Translations under genes and position numbers: made by a program
The notes under the pieces: model-generated
The model's input: the letters and a program-made list of their open reading frames with translations, nothing else
Database searches by the model: none
Told to the model about the DNA's origin: nothing
Shown: positions 8,126 to 15,451 of the stretch, in pieces
Layout: each line of letters opens with the position of its first letter
Numbering within the stretch: position 1 is the first letter of the stretch
Assembly: GCA_900765525.1 (NCBI GenBank)
Contig: CAAFRY010000217.1
Coordinates: forward strand, 1 to 24,577
Direction of reading: 5' to 3'
Length of the DNA stretch: 24,577 bases
Source: an uncultured Blautia sp.
Lineage (GTDB): Bacteria; Bacillota; Clostridia; Lachnospirales; Lachnospiraceae

Positions 8126-8158
8126 ACATTTGCGATGAACAAATGCTGCCTTTTTTTT
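8121..8158 (+). terminator. Intrinsic terminator acting as riboswitch expression platform
   Basis: GGCAACATTTG (8122-8132) pairs with CAAATGCTGCC (8140-8150) at 10 of 11 positions and is followed by eight T residues (8151-8158). The 5' arm shares the GGGCA of the aptamer's 3' domain. Ligand-stabilised aptamer would therefore hold these bases and prevent termination, giving a genetic ON switch. Confidence 0.88.
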
Positions 8159-8229
8159 ACGAAAAAGTATCATTACTATTGAAATAGCACTGGAATTCTT
8201 TGAAATATAAAACAGTGTTGGAGAAAAGA

Positions 8230-8832
8230 ATGGAAAAAGTAGAACAAAATTATTCTCTGCTGCTGCTGGCAGGCGGAAGAAGCAGCAGAATGGGCAGGGA
8301 TAAGGGAGAACTTCTTTATCAGGGCAGAACTTTTATTGAGAACTTGCTGCAAAAAGCAGATGACTTGGGAATAAAGAAGAAATATCTGTCAGGCCATGAA
8401 ACAGAGAGAAGAGATGTACAGACCGTTCCAGATGTTTATAAAGGACGAGGTCCTTTAGGAGGGATGCATGCCTGTATGGAAGGGATGGATACCCCTTACT
8501 GCCTGGTGCTGCCTGTTGATGTACCCCAGATTCCCCTTAATGTTCTGAAAGCCCTCCTTTCTTTTCATAAAGGTCTGGCAGATATAAAAGAGCAGGAACA
8601 GCCCCTGCTGCTTTCCCATGGAGGCAGGACGGAACCATTGATTGGCATTTATCCTACGGATATGAGAGCGGATATTGCAGAAGCAATCAAGAATCATTCG
8701 GCGGCGGTATTTTCTGTATTGAATCAAAGAGGATATCAGATTTTCCAGGCGGAAATGGAATCCTGGCAGGCAGAGAATGTGAACACACCGGAAACTTATC
8801 GTATGGTATTGGAGCAGAAAGGGAGAGAATAG
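8230..8832 (+). CDS. mobA: Molybdenum cofactor guanylyltransferase MobA
   Basis: This 200-residue protein opens with LLLAGGRSSRMGRDKGELL, the nucleotide-binding signature of MobA (LAGG-x-S-x-RMG-x-DK). Further on is PDVYKGRGPLGGMHACM and then LVLPVDVPQIP, the metal-binding DxP region. MobA transfers GMP from GTP to molybdopterin, making the bis-MGD cofactor needed by formate dehydrogenases. I chose ATG 8230, which has GGAG seven bases upstream, over the in-frame TTG at 8200, which has no good ribosome site. It is the first gene after the riboswitch terminator. The moeA gene starts only 3 bases after its stop, so an operon is clear. Confidence 0.93.
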   Translation: MEKVEQNYSLLLLAGGRSSRMGRDKGELLYQGRTFIENLLQKADDLGIKKKYLSGHETERRDVQTVPDVYKGRGPLGGMHACMEGMDTPYCLVLPVDVPQIPLNVLKALLSFHKGLADIKEQEQPLLLSHGGRTEPLIGIYPTDMRADIAEAIKNHSAAVFSVLNQRGYQIFQAEMESWQAENVNTPETYRMVLEQKGRE

Positions 8833-8835
8833 GAA

Positions 8836-10047
8836 ATGCAGCGAGAGATTACTCTGGAACAGGCACTTGAACTTATGGGGGAAAGGACGCAGAAGATTCA
8901 GGACGTAATTGAACAAAACATTGATGAGGCAGGAGGATATGTACTGGCGGAAGATATTTTCGCTGGTTTGGATAATCCGCCTTTTCCGCGGGCTCCTGTA
9001 GATGGATATGCGGTAAGGGCAGAGGAGCTTGTCGGAGCCGGAAGAGAGAATCCCGTTAAACTGAAAGTAGCTGGATGTATTTATGCGGGAGACGACGGAC
9101 AGCGTTTTACAGTAAAGAACGGAGAGGCCTACCGGATTATGACAGGAGCGCCTTTTCCACAGGGAGCAGATACGGCTGTAAGGCAGGAGGATACAGATTA
9201 TGGAGAAGAGGATGTTCTGATTTATAAAGAGCAGAAAGCCTGGGATAATTATTGCTTTCAGGGTGAGGATTATCAGAGGGGGCAGCTCCTCTTAAGCAAG
9301 GGGACAACCCTTACTTTTGCGGAACAAGGGATTCTGTCGGGATTGGGATATCAAAAGGTCCGGGTGTACCGAAAACCGGTGGTACGAATTTTTACTACAG
9401 GAGATGAATTGGTAATGCCGGGAAAACCTCTTTCTCCAGGAAAAATCTATGATTCCAATGGAATGATGACCGGGGAAAGGTTGAAAGAACTGGGAATCCA
9501 GCCTCGCTCCGTGGAACATGTGGGAGATAATGAAGAGGAATTGGGGAAAAAACTTCTTCAAGCCTGCCTTGATGCGGATGTAATTCTTACTACCGGAGGG
9601 GTGTCGGTAGGAAAGAAGGATATTCTTCATGGGGCATTAGAATATATGGGAGCGGAAAAGGTCTTTTGGAGAATCCGGCTTCAGCCGGGGATGCCCACGA
9701 TTTTCTCTGTATATAATAAAACCTTGATTCTGTCTTTATCAGGGAATCCTTTTGGCGCCATGGCAAATCTGGAACTGCTGCTGCGCCCGATATTGGGAGT
9801 CATGACTGGTTCAAAAAGATTTGAAATGGAAAGAAAACAAGGGATTCTGGCTATGGAATTTCCTAAGAGAAGCCGGGTGCGGCGATTTGTACGGGCTGTA
9901 TACAAAGAGGGAATGGTTTGTCTGCCGGAAGGGATTTATTCTTCCGGCGCTATCGGAACCCTTCGGGGATGCAATTGTCTGCTAGATATTCCGGCCGGTA
10001 CAGACCCTTTAAAGAAAGGGGACGGGGTAACGGTATGGCTACTGTGA
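8836..10047 (+). CDS. moeA: Molybdopterin molybdenumtransferase MoeA
   Basis: The protein has 403 residues, the usual size of MoeA. Recognisable parts are the N-terminal ITLEQALELM region and FPRAPVDGYAVRAEE (the conserved substrate loop with the DGYA motif). They are followed by YRIMTGAPFPQGADTAVRQED and the MogA-like domain with TTGDELV, YDSNG, TTGGVSVGKKD and LSGNPFGAM, and a C-terminal beta domain. MoeA inserts molybdate (or tungstate) into adenylylated molybdopterin. It lies between mobA and mobB and overlaps mobB by 13 bases. Together these genes cover late steps of cofactor assembly; the early moa genes are not in the window. Some anaerobes have two MoeA copies, one for tungsten, and this cannot be decided from sequence here. 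Confidence 0.95.
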   Translation: MQREITLEQALELMGERTQKIQDVIEQNIDEAGGYVLAEDIFAGLDNPPFPRAPVDGYAVRAEELVGAGRENPVKLKVAGCIYAGDDGQRFTVKNGEAYRIMTGAPFPQGADTAVRQEDTDYGEEDVLIYKEQKAWDNYCFQGEDYQRGQLLLSKGTTLTFAEQGILSGLGYQKVRVYRKPVVRIFTTGDELVMPGKPLSPGKIYDSNGMMTGERLKELGIQPRSVEHVGDNEEELGKKLLQACLDADVILTTGGVSVGKKDILHGALEYMGAEKVFWRIRLQPGMPTIFSVYNKTLILSLSGNPFGAMANLELLLRPILGVMTGSKRFEMERKQGILAMEFPKRSRVRRFVRAVYKEGMVCLPEGIYSSGAIGTLRGCNCLLDIPAGTDPLKKGDGVTVWLL

Positions 10048-10556
10048 GGAAACCCTTTGCTGCAGCAGTCTGCGGTGTGAAAAATTCAGGGAAGACCACC
10101 CTTCTGGAAAAGTTGATAAAAGAGTTCATCCGCCGAGGCTATCGGGTAGCGGTGGTTAAGCATGACGGACATGAATTCCAGGCAGATACAGAAGGAACAG
10201 ATACCTTTCGGATGCAGAAGGCAGGCGCATATGGGACATGTATCTTTTCTGATACAAAGTGGATGGCAGTGAAGCAGGAATCTCAGGTAAGTCTGGAGGA
10301 GCTTTTCGATTTGTTTAAGGAAGCGGACGTAATCCTGGCAGAAGGAATGAAAGCCTCTTCACTTCCTAAACTGGAAGTTGTAAGAAAGGGTATTTCCAAT
10401 GAAAGTGTCTGCTGCAGGGAAAATCTGCTGGCCCTGGTGACGGATACAGATTTGCAGGTTCCTGACGTCCCCGTATTGGGGCTGGAAGAGGTCTGTGCAT
10501 GTGTGGATTTGCTGGAGAGGGAAATGCATAGAAGGACAGAAGAATCGTGCTGGTAA
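10035..10556 (+). CDS. mobB: Molybdopterin-guanine dinucleotide biosynthesis adaptor MobB
   Basis: This 173-residue P-loop GTPase has the Walker A motif GVKNSGKTT close to the N-terminus, followed by VAVVKHDGHEFQADTEGTDTFRMQKAGA, the classic MobB segment. MobB binds GTP and assists MobA in attaching GMP to the cofactor. I take the ATG at 10035, inside the end of moeA. The frame stays open upstream to 9918, but that stretch is out of frame with moeA and has no MobB similarity, so it is read-through of moeA sequence. The C-terminal LLEREMHRRTEESCW part looks unconserved. Overlap with moeA indicates translational coupling. Confidence 0.92.
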   Translation: MATVRKPFAAAVCGVKNSGKTTLLEKLIKEFIRRGYRVAVVKHDGHEFQADTEGTDTFRMQKAGAYGTCIFSDTKWMAVKQESQVSLEELFDLFKEADVILAEGMKASSLPKLEVVRKGISNESVCCRENLLALVTDTDLQVPDVPVLGLEEVCACVDLLEREMHRRTEESCW

Positions 10557-10570
10557 ATATCCGGTTTTTG

Positions 10571-10599
10571 TTGTAGAACAGAGGTATTAGTGATAAAAT
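10571..10599 (+). promoter_or_regulatory. Possible internal promoter upstream of fdhF
   Basis: TTGTAG (10571-10576) and TAAAAT (10594-10599) are spaced by 17 bp. The resulting leader of about 85 nt would contain the hairpin CTGGACAC (10614-10621) / GTGTTCAG (10632-10639). It could give fdhF expression that does not depend on the riboswitch. No known riboswitch class was recognised in it. Confidence 0.4.
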
Positions 10600-10690
10600 A
10601 TTTTCGAGGACAGCTGGACACTTAGGAGAAGGTAAAGGCCTGTGTTCAGTAATTGGAAAACGTGTGATAATTATAAAGGAGGAAGTGGAC

Positions 10691-12880
10691 ATGAATTTAA
10701 AACAGGTCCAGACAACCTGCCCTTATTGCGGTGCAGGATGTCAGATTAGCTTTACAGTGGACACAGACGCCAATAAGATTGTGGAGGCAGTGCCGGCGGA
10801 TGGAAGGACCAATGCCGGAACCCTCTGTCTGAAGGGACATTATGGATGGGATTATCTGAATGACCCTCAGATTCTGACAAAGCGTCTAAGAAAGCCCATG
10901 ATTCGAAAGGGAGGGAAAAAATCTCCTCTTGTAGAGGTATCCTGGGATGAGGCAATTTCTTATGTTGCCAAAAAACTTACGGAGATTAAGGAGAAATATG
11001 GTCCGGATGCCATTATGGGTACAGGATCCGCCCGGGGAGCAGGAAATGAAGCAAATTATGTTATGCAGAAATTTATGCGGGCGTGTATCGGTACCAATAA
11101 CGTGGACCATTGTGCCCGAATATGACATGCGCCATCGGTAGCGGGTCTACTGTATTCTTTAGGTTCTGGCGCAATGTCCATGGGAATCCCCGAAATTGAA
11201 GATTCGGGATGTCTGTTATGTTTCGGCTATAATGGAGCCGATTCACACCCGATTGTTGCAAGACGTATTGTACGCGGAAGACAAAAGGGAATGAAAATTA
11301 TCTGTGTGGATCCCCGTGTAACGGAGACTGCACGTATCTCTGATATTCACCTTCAGCTTAAAGGCGGTACCAATCTGGCATTGGTTAATGCCATAGCAAA
11401 TGTTATCTGGACAGAAGGGCTGGCAGATGAAAGCTTTATCAGAGAACATACCAAAGGTTATGATGAATTTATTGAGGTAATCAAGAAGTACACTCCGGAA
11501 TATGCAGAGCCGATTACCCACATTCCGGCAGAGGAAATACGCAGGGCAGCAAGACTGTATGCGTCAACTAAGCCGGCCATGATTCTTTACGGCATGGGTG
11601 TCTGTCAGTTTTCACAGGCAGTAGATGTGGTTAAAGGGCTTGCGAATCTGGCCCTTATGACAGGAAACTTCGGAGGTCCTGCTATGGGTATCGGACCGGT
11701 ACGGGGTCAGAATAACGTTCAGGGCGCCTGTGATATGGGGGCATTGCCAAACTCTTATCCGGGCTATCAGAATGTAACGGATTCCAAAGCAAGGGAGAAA
11801 TTTGAGAAAGCCTGGGGAGTTTCCCTTCCAGATCAAGTGGGATGTCCCATTACCCATGTACCCCACCGGATTCTTCATGAGAAGGATGAGAAGAAGAGAA
11901 TCCATGCGTACTATATTTTCGGCGAGGACCCGGCACAGTCCGACCCGGATCTGGCTGAGGTAAGAGAAGCGCTGGATAAATGTGATTTTGTAGTGATGCA
12001 GGATATTTATATGAATAAGACGGGTCTGTACGCAGATGTAATCCTTCCTGCTACTGGATGGGGTGAAAATGAGGGTGTATATACCTGCGCAGACCGAGGT
12101 TTCCAGAGAATCCGCAAACTGGTGGAACCAGAAGGAGATTTGAAGCCTGACTGGCAGATTATTGCAGAGATTTCTACGGCTATGGGCTATCCGATGCCTT
12201 ATAAAAATACCGAGGAAATCTGGAATGAATTAATTGATTTGTGTCCAAGCTTTGCAGGTGCTACCTATGAGAAGATGGAGAAGTACGGCTGTGTTCAATG
12301 GCCCTGCCGGGATAAATCTATGGAAGATAAAGGTACGCCATATCTGCATAAGAACGGTATTTTTGCCACAGCAGACCATAAGGCGCTGTTTTACGGCACC
12401 GAGTGGAGACCTCCAATCGAAAAGGAAAATGACCAGTACCCCATGACTCTTTCTACTGTCCGTGAGGTAGGACATTATTCTGTAAGGACAATGACAGGCA
12501 ACTGCCGTACTTTGCGCAATCTGGAGGATGAGCCGGGATGGGTGCAGATGAACACAGGAGACTGTGAACGTCTGGGACTTAAGAAGGGCGAGCTCGTGAA
12601 GATTTTATCCAAGCGAGGCTACTGTATTACCAGATGCCTGCCTACAGACCGTGTAACGCCCGGCGCTACCTATATGACTTATCAGTGGTGGGTAGGAGCC
12701 TGCAACGAACTTACCATTGCAGAGCTGGATCCAGTCAGCAATACACCAGAATACAAATACTGCGCCTGCAGGGTAGAAAAAATTGAAGACCAGGATTGGG
12801 CGGAACGCCATGTCCAGGAGTTGTACGAAGATATTCGCACCCAGATGGGAATTGATACCGGAAAGGGGGCGAAGGCATGA
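10691..12880 (+). CDS. fdhF: Formate dehydrogenase catalytic subunit, selenocysteine-containing (FdhF)
   Basis: The gene is one reading frame of 729 codons interrupted only by TGA at 11123-11125, which codes selenocysteine 145. The context C-A-R-I-U-H-A-P-S-V-A-G-L matches the active site of FdhF-type enzymes. The frame continues without loss of similarity to TGA 12878-12880. Residues C10, C13, C17 and C46 hold the N-terminal [4Fe-4S] cluster, with Lys48 beside it. GPVRGQNNVQGACDMG is the cofactor-binding arginine segment. The enzyme interconverts CO2 and formate using Mo- or W-bis-MGD. AAAGGAGG at 10676 fixes the ATG at 10691, not the one at 10664. The ferredoxin subunit overlaps its end by 4 bases. 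Neighbours identify it as the CO2-reducing subunit of an HDCR-like complex. A plain annotation would split it into two false genes. Confidence 0.96.
11123..11160 (+). promoter_or_regulatory. SECIS element with UGA (Sec) codon
   Basis: Following the TGA, bases 11136-11141 pair with 11147-11152 (six pairs, one G-U) around a CGGGT loop. The loop guanines begin 17 bases after the UGA. The stretch after the UGA closely follows the E. coli fdhF SECIS (CATCGGT-x-GC-x-GGTCT). SelB should bind this hairpin; selB is encoded downstream. Confidence 0.85.
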
Positions 12881-13416
12881 ATTATTTCGTAAAAGGAAAT
12901 CCAGATTTATGTATTGGCTGCCGGACCTGTATGATTGGCTGTGTGGTAGCTCATGAAGGCAAGCGTATTTTCGAGATTGATCCAGATTCGTATACCTTCA
13001 ATCCAAAACTGCACATGGTGAAGACGGCTGCTTTAAGTGTTCCGGTCCAGTGCAAGCATTGTGAGAACCCTGCCTGCATGGCGGTTTGTCCCGTATCGGC
13101 TATTTCCCAGCAGGAGCACTGCGTGGTTATTGATACGGACAAATGCATGGGCTGTAAATCCTGTATGGATGCCTGTCCTTTCGGAGCCATTGATATGGTT
13201 CCTGCTGCCGGGAAATATCAGGCAGACGGCAGTGAGAAAAAGGTAGCCAATAAATGTGATTTGTGCAGCGGTGTTCCCAGCGGCCCGGCCTGTGTGCGTG
13301 TATGTCCCACAGAAGCGCTGTCGCTGGTAACAGAAAAGGAATTAGAGGAGGCTGCTGAGAATAAGCGGAGAAAGGCTGCTTTGAGCGCCTTTTCAGAAAA
13401 TTATCCCCAGGAGTAG
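12877..13416 (+). CDS. Four-cluster ferredoxin subunit, HycB type (first copy)
   Basis: This 179-residue iron-sulfur protein contains four CxxCxxCxxxC-type groups: CIGCRTCMIGC near residue 12, CKHCENPACMAVCP, CMGCKSCMDACP and CDLCSGVPSGPACVRVCP. That gives four [4Fe-4S] clusters in the arrangement of HycB/HydN/FdhB-like electron carriers. It should carry electrons between FdhF and the hydrogenase. The ATG overlaps the fdhF stop (ATGA), indicating coupled translation and equal amounts. There is no signal or membrane segment, so it is cytoplasmic. In characterised HDCR enzymes two such subunits link the two catalytic subunits; the adjacent gene is the second. Without structural modelling I cannot say which copy contacts FdhF. 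Confidence 0.92.
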   Translation: MNYFVKGNPDLCIGCRTCMIGCVVAHEGKRIFEIDPDSYTFNPKLHMVKTAALSVPVQCKHCENPACMAVCPVSAISQQEHCVVIDTDKCMGCKSCMDACPFGAIDMVPAAGKYQADGSEKKVANKCDLCSGVPSGPACVRVCPTEALSLVTEKELEEAAENKRRKAALSAFSENYPQE

Positions 13417-13442
13417 AAGATAAGGCTGATTAGGAGGCTGTT

Positions 13443-14006
13443 ATGAGAAAAGAATTAGGGTCTTTCGTGTTGGGAGACAGTACAAAATGCACTGGCTGCA
13501 AGGCCTGTGAGGTAGCATGCTTTACCGTCCACAGCCGGCAGCACAATCCGATTGGGAAAACAGTAGGGACCGTAACGGTCCCAGTGACCCCAAGATTATA
13601 TCTTACAAAATTTGAAAAGGGATGTATGCCTGTTCAGTGTAAGCACTGCGAGGACGCACCTTGCCTGAATGCCTGTACCAAAGGGGCCATCAGCCGCATT
13701 GACTGTCAGGTGATTGTAGATTCGGAAAAATGTATCGGCTGCAAAGACTGTATGCAGGCATGTCCTTTTGGTGCGATTGCGCTGCTGCCTTATGCCAAAA
13801 ACGGGCGTGTAGTGGCCCAGGCCATGTCCCCGGAACCTCAGGTCTTTGCTTCTAAGTGCGACCTGTGTCAGGGTATTGAGGGCGGTCCGGCCTGTGTCAG
13901 AGTCTGTCCCCATGAGGCTTTGCGGATTGTGGATCCGGAAGCAGAGCGGGAGGAAAAGAATATACGTGCAGCCCAGGCGCTGCTCTTGACTAAGAATTGG
14001 AGATAA
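13443..14006 (+). CDS. Four-cluster ferredoxin subunit, HycB type (second copy)
   Basis: This 187-residue paralogue of the preceding protein has the same four cysteine groups (CTGCKACEVAC, CKHCEDAPCLNAC, CIGCKDCMQACP, CDLCQGIEGGPACVRVCP). It carries an inserted loop after the first group (SRQHNPIGKTVGTVTV) and a longer charged C-terminal helix (EAEREEKNIRAAQALLLTKNWR). In the HDCR of other acetogens one HycB copy uses a C-terminal helix to build enzyme filaments, and the helix here is a candidate for that (inference). TTAGGAGG-type sequence before the ATG is the ribosome site. It sits 26 bases after the first copy and 14 bases before hydA, all on one transcript. Confidence 0.92.
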   Translation: MRKELGSFVLGDSTKCTGCKACEVACFTVHSRQHNPIGKTVGTVTVPVTPRLYLTKFEKGCMPVQCKHCEDAPCLNACTKGAISRIDCQVIVDSEKCIGCKDCMQACPFGAIALLPYAKNGRVVAQAMSPEPQVFASKCDLCQGIEGGPACVRVCPHEALRIVDPEAEREEKNIRAAQALLLTKNWR

Positions 14007-14020
14007 GGGAGGACAAAAGC

Positions 14021-15385
14021 ATGATAGTAGCGATTGACAAAAATCTTTGTACCGGCTGCCGTGAGTGCGCAGAGGTCTGTCCTGCCTATGCCATTGTAGG
14101 AGAGCAGGGGCAGCCCCAGACTATTGATGTGAGCCGCTGCGTAATGTGCGGACAGTGTGTACAGAAATGCAAATCTTATGTTTCCATTCTGACCCATGGA
14201 AAGGATGCATATGAAAAAGTAAAAAAAGAGAGAAATATTCCGGACAGTGTTCAGGAACCTTTATTTGCTGCACATGCAGTATGTAATCTGAATAAAGTAA
14301 AAGAAGCTATTGCAGATCCGGATAAGTTCACAGTAGTACAGTGTGCCCCTGCAGTAAGGGTAGCTATTGCAGAAGAGTTCGGAGCAGACCTGGGAAGTCT
14401 GACTCCGGGCAGACTTGCCGCAGCCCTTCGGACGCTGGGATTCGACAGGATTTATGACACGAATTTTCCAGCGGATTTAACCATTATGGAAGAGGGCACT
14501 GAGTTAATAAAGAGAATTAAAGAGGGCGGCGTGCTGCCGATGTTTACCTCCTGTTGTCCTGCGTGGGTAAAATTTCTGGAAAATAATTATCCGGAATTAA
14601 AGGACCATCTGTCTACAGCAAAGAGCCCCCAGCAGATGGGAGGAGCCGTATTTAAGAGCTACGGAGCTTCTTTGGAAAAGCTGGATGGTTCCAGGATTTA
14701 CAGTGTGGCTGTAATGCCCTGTACCTGTAAAGAATTTGAATGCCAGCGTCCGGAAATGCGGGACAGCGGTTACCAGGACGTGGATGTGGCTATTACTACC
14801 AGAGATTTGGCCTGGCTTATCAAAGAACAGGGAATTGACTGGAATCATTTGGAGGATGAAGACTTTGACCAGCCTCTGGGAGAATATACCGGAGCCGGTA
14901 CAATCTTTGGCGTTACCGGCGGCGTAATGGAGGCGGCAATCCGTACAGGTTATGAACTGGTGACCGGTGAACCGATTCCAGATGTGGAAGTGACAGCGGT
15001 GAGAGGAACAGAGGGATTCCGCACCTCAAAGATTAAAGTAGGAGACCTGGAATTGAAAGTAGGCGTGGTCACCGGGCTGAAAAATGTGATGCCTGTGCTG
15101 GAAGCAGTGAAAAGCGGCATGCTGACGCTGGATTTTATTGAGGTGATGTCCTGTCCCGCCGGCTGTATCAGCGGAGGCGGACAGCCGAAGCTTCTTATGG
15201 ATACAGACAGGGAAGAAGCATACCGCACCAGAAGGGAAGCCACATTTGCCCATGACAGACAGCTGCCTTACCGGAAATCCCATGAAAATCCAGCTATTAA
15301 GAAAATTTACGATGAATTTCTGGAGGAGCCCAACAGCCATATCGCCCATCACCTTTTACATACTTCCTATTGTATCGAAAGGTAA
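14021..15385 (+). CDS. hydA2: [FeFe] hydrogenase, HydA2 type (HDCR hydrogenase subunit)
   Basis: This 454-residue protein has two [4Fe-4S] sites at the N-terminus (CTGCRECAEVCP and CVMCGQCVQKC) and then an H-cluster domain. The H-cluster motifs are TSCCPAW (Cys178 as proton-transfer residue, Cys179 as ligand), MPCTCKEFE (Cys234) and MSCPAGC (Cys378, Cys382), so all four ligands are present. The size and domain plan fit the HydA2 subunit of hydrogen-dependent CO2 reductase rather than the larger bifurcating HydA. Start is ATG 14021 with AAGGGAGG 9 bases upstream; an in-frame TTG at 13997 lies inside the previous gene. In the second motif a cysteine (236) replaces the usual alanine. Maturases HydE, HydF and HydG must be supplied from elsewhere. 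Confidence 0.94.
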   Translation: MIVAIDKNLCTGCRECAEVCPAYAIVGEQGQPQTIDVSRCVMCGQCVQKCKSYVSILTHGKDAYEKVKKERNIPDSVQEPLFAAHAVCNLNKVKEAIADPDKFTVVQCAPAVRVAIAEEFGADLGSLTPGRLAAALRTLGFDRIYDTNFPADLTIMEEGTELIKRIKEGGVLPMFTSCCPAWVKFLENNYPELKDHLSTAKSPQQMGGAVFKSYGASLEKLDGSRIYSVAVMPCTCKEFECQRPEMRDSGYQDVDVAITTRDLAWLIKEQGIDWNHLEDEDFDQPLGEYTGAGTIFGVTGGVMEAAIRTGYELVTGEPIPDVEVTAVRGTEGFRTSKIKVGDLELKVGVVTGLKNVMPVLEAVKSGMLTLDFIEVMSCPAGCISGGGQPKLLMDTDREEAYRTRREATFAHDRQLPYRKSHENPAIKKIYDEFLEEPNSHIAHHLLHTSYCIER

Positions 15386-15399
15386 CGAGAAAAACAGGG

Positions 15400-15434
15400 G
15401 AGCAGTGCAATCAGAGGGTTGCGCTGCTCTTTTT
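15400..15434 (+). terminator. Intrinsic terminator between hydA2 and selB
   Basis: GAGCAGTGCAA (15400-15410) pairs with TTGCGCTGCTC (15419-15429) at 10 of 11 positions, with five T residues after it. It lies 22 bp before the selB start, so it probably ends most HDCR transcripts and lets a fraction through to selB and selA. Confidence 0.8.
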
Positions 15435-15451
15435 GAATACAGGAGAAGGAA

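Noticed and set aside
8050..8158. Molybdenum-cofactor riboswitch in front of mobA
   Set aside because: The gene context suggested it, but the base pattern (TACTGACGG, GGGA, CCGTCTGGGCA) fits the ZTP/pfl class and I could not fit the Moco motif.
8200..8229. TTG start for mobA
   Set aside because: No ribosome site precedes it, while ATG 8230 has GGAG at good spacing and begins just before the conserved nucleotide-binding motif.
9918..10034. Longer mobB starting inside moeA
   Set aside because: The added 39 residues lie over moeA coding sequence in another frame and do not resemble MobB; the ATG at 10035 fits the family.
11174..12880. Separate gene starting after the TGA in fdhF
   Set aside because: It is the in-frame continuation of fdhF through a selenocysteine UGA with a SECIS; similarity runs without break across the codon.
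13997..14020. TTG start for hydA2
   Set aside because: It lies within the previous gene; AAGGGAGG supports ATG 14021.
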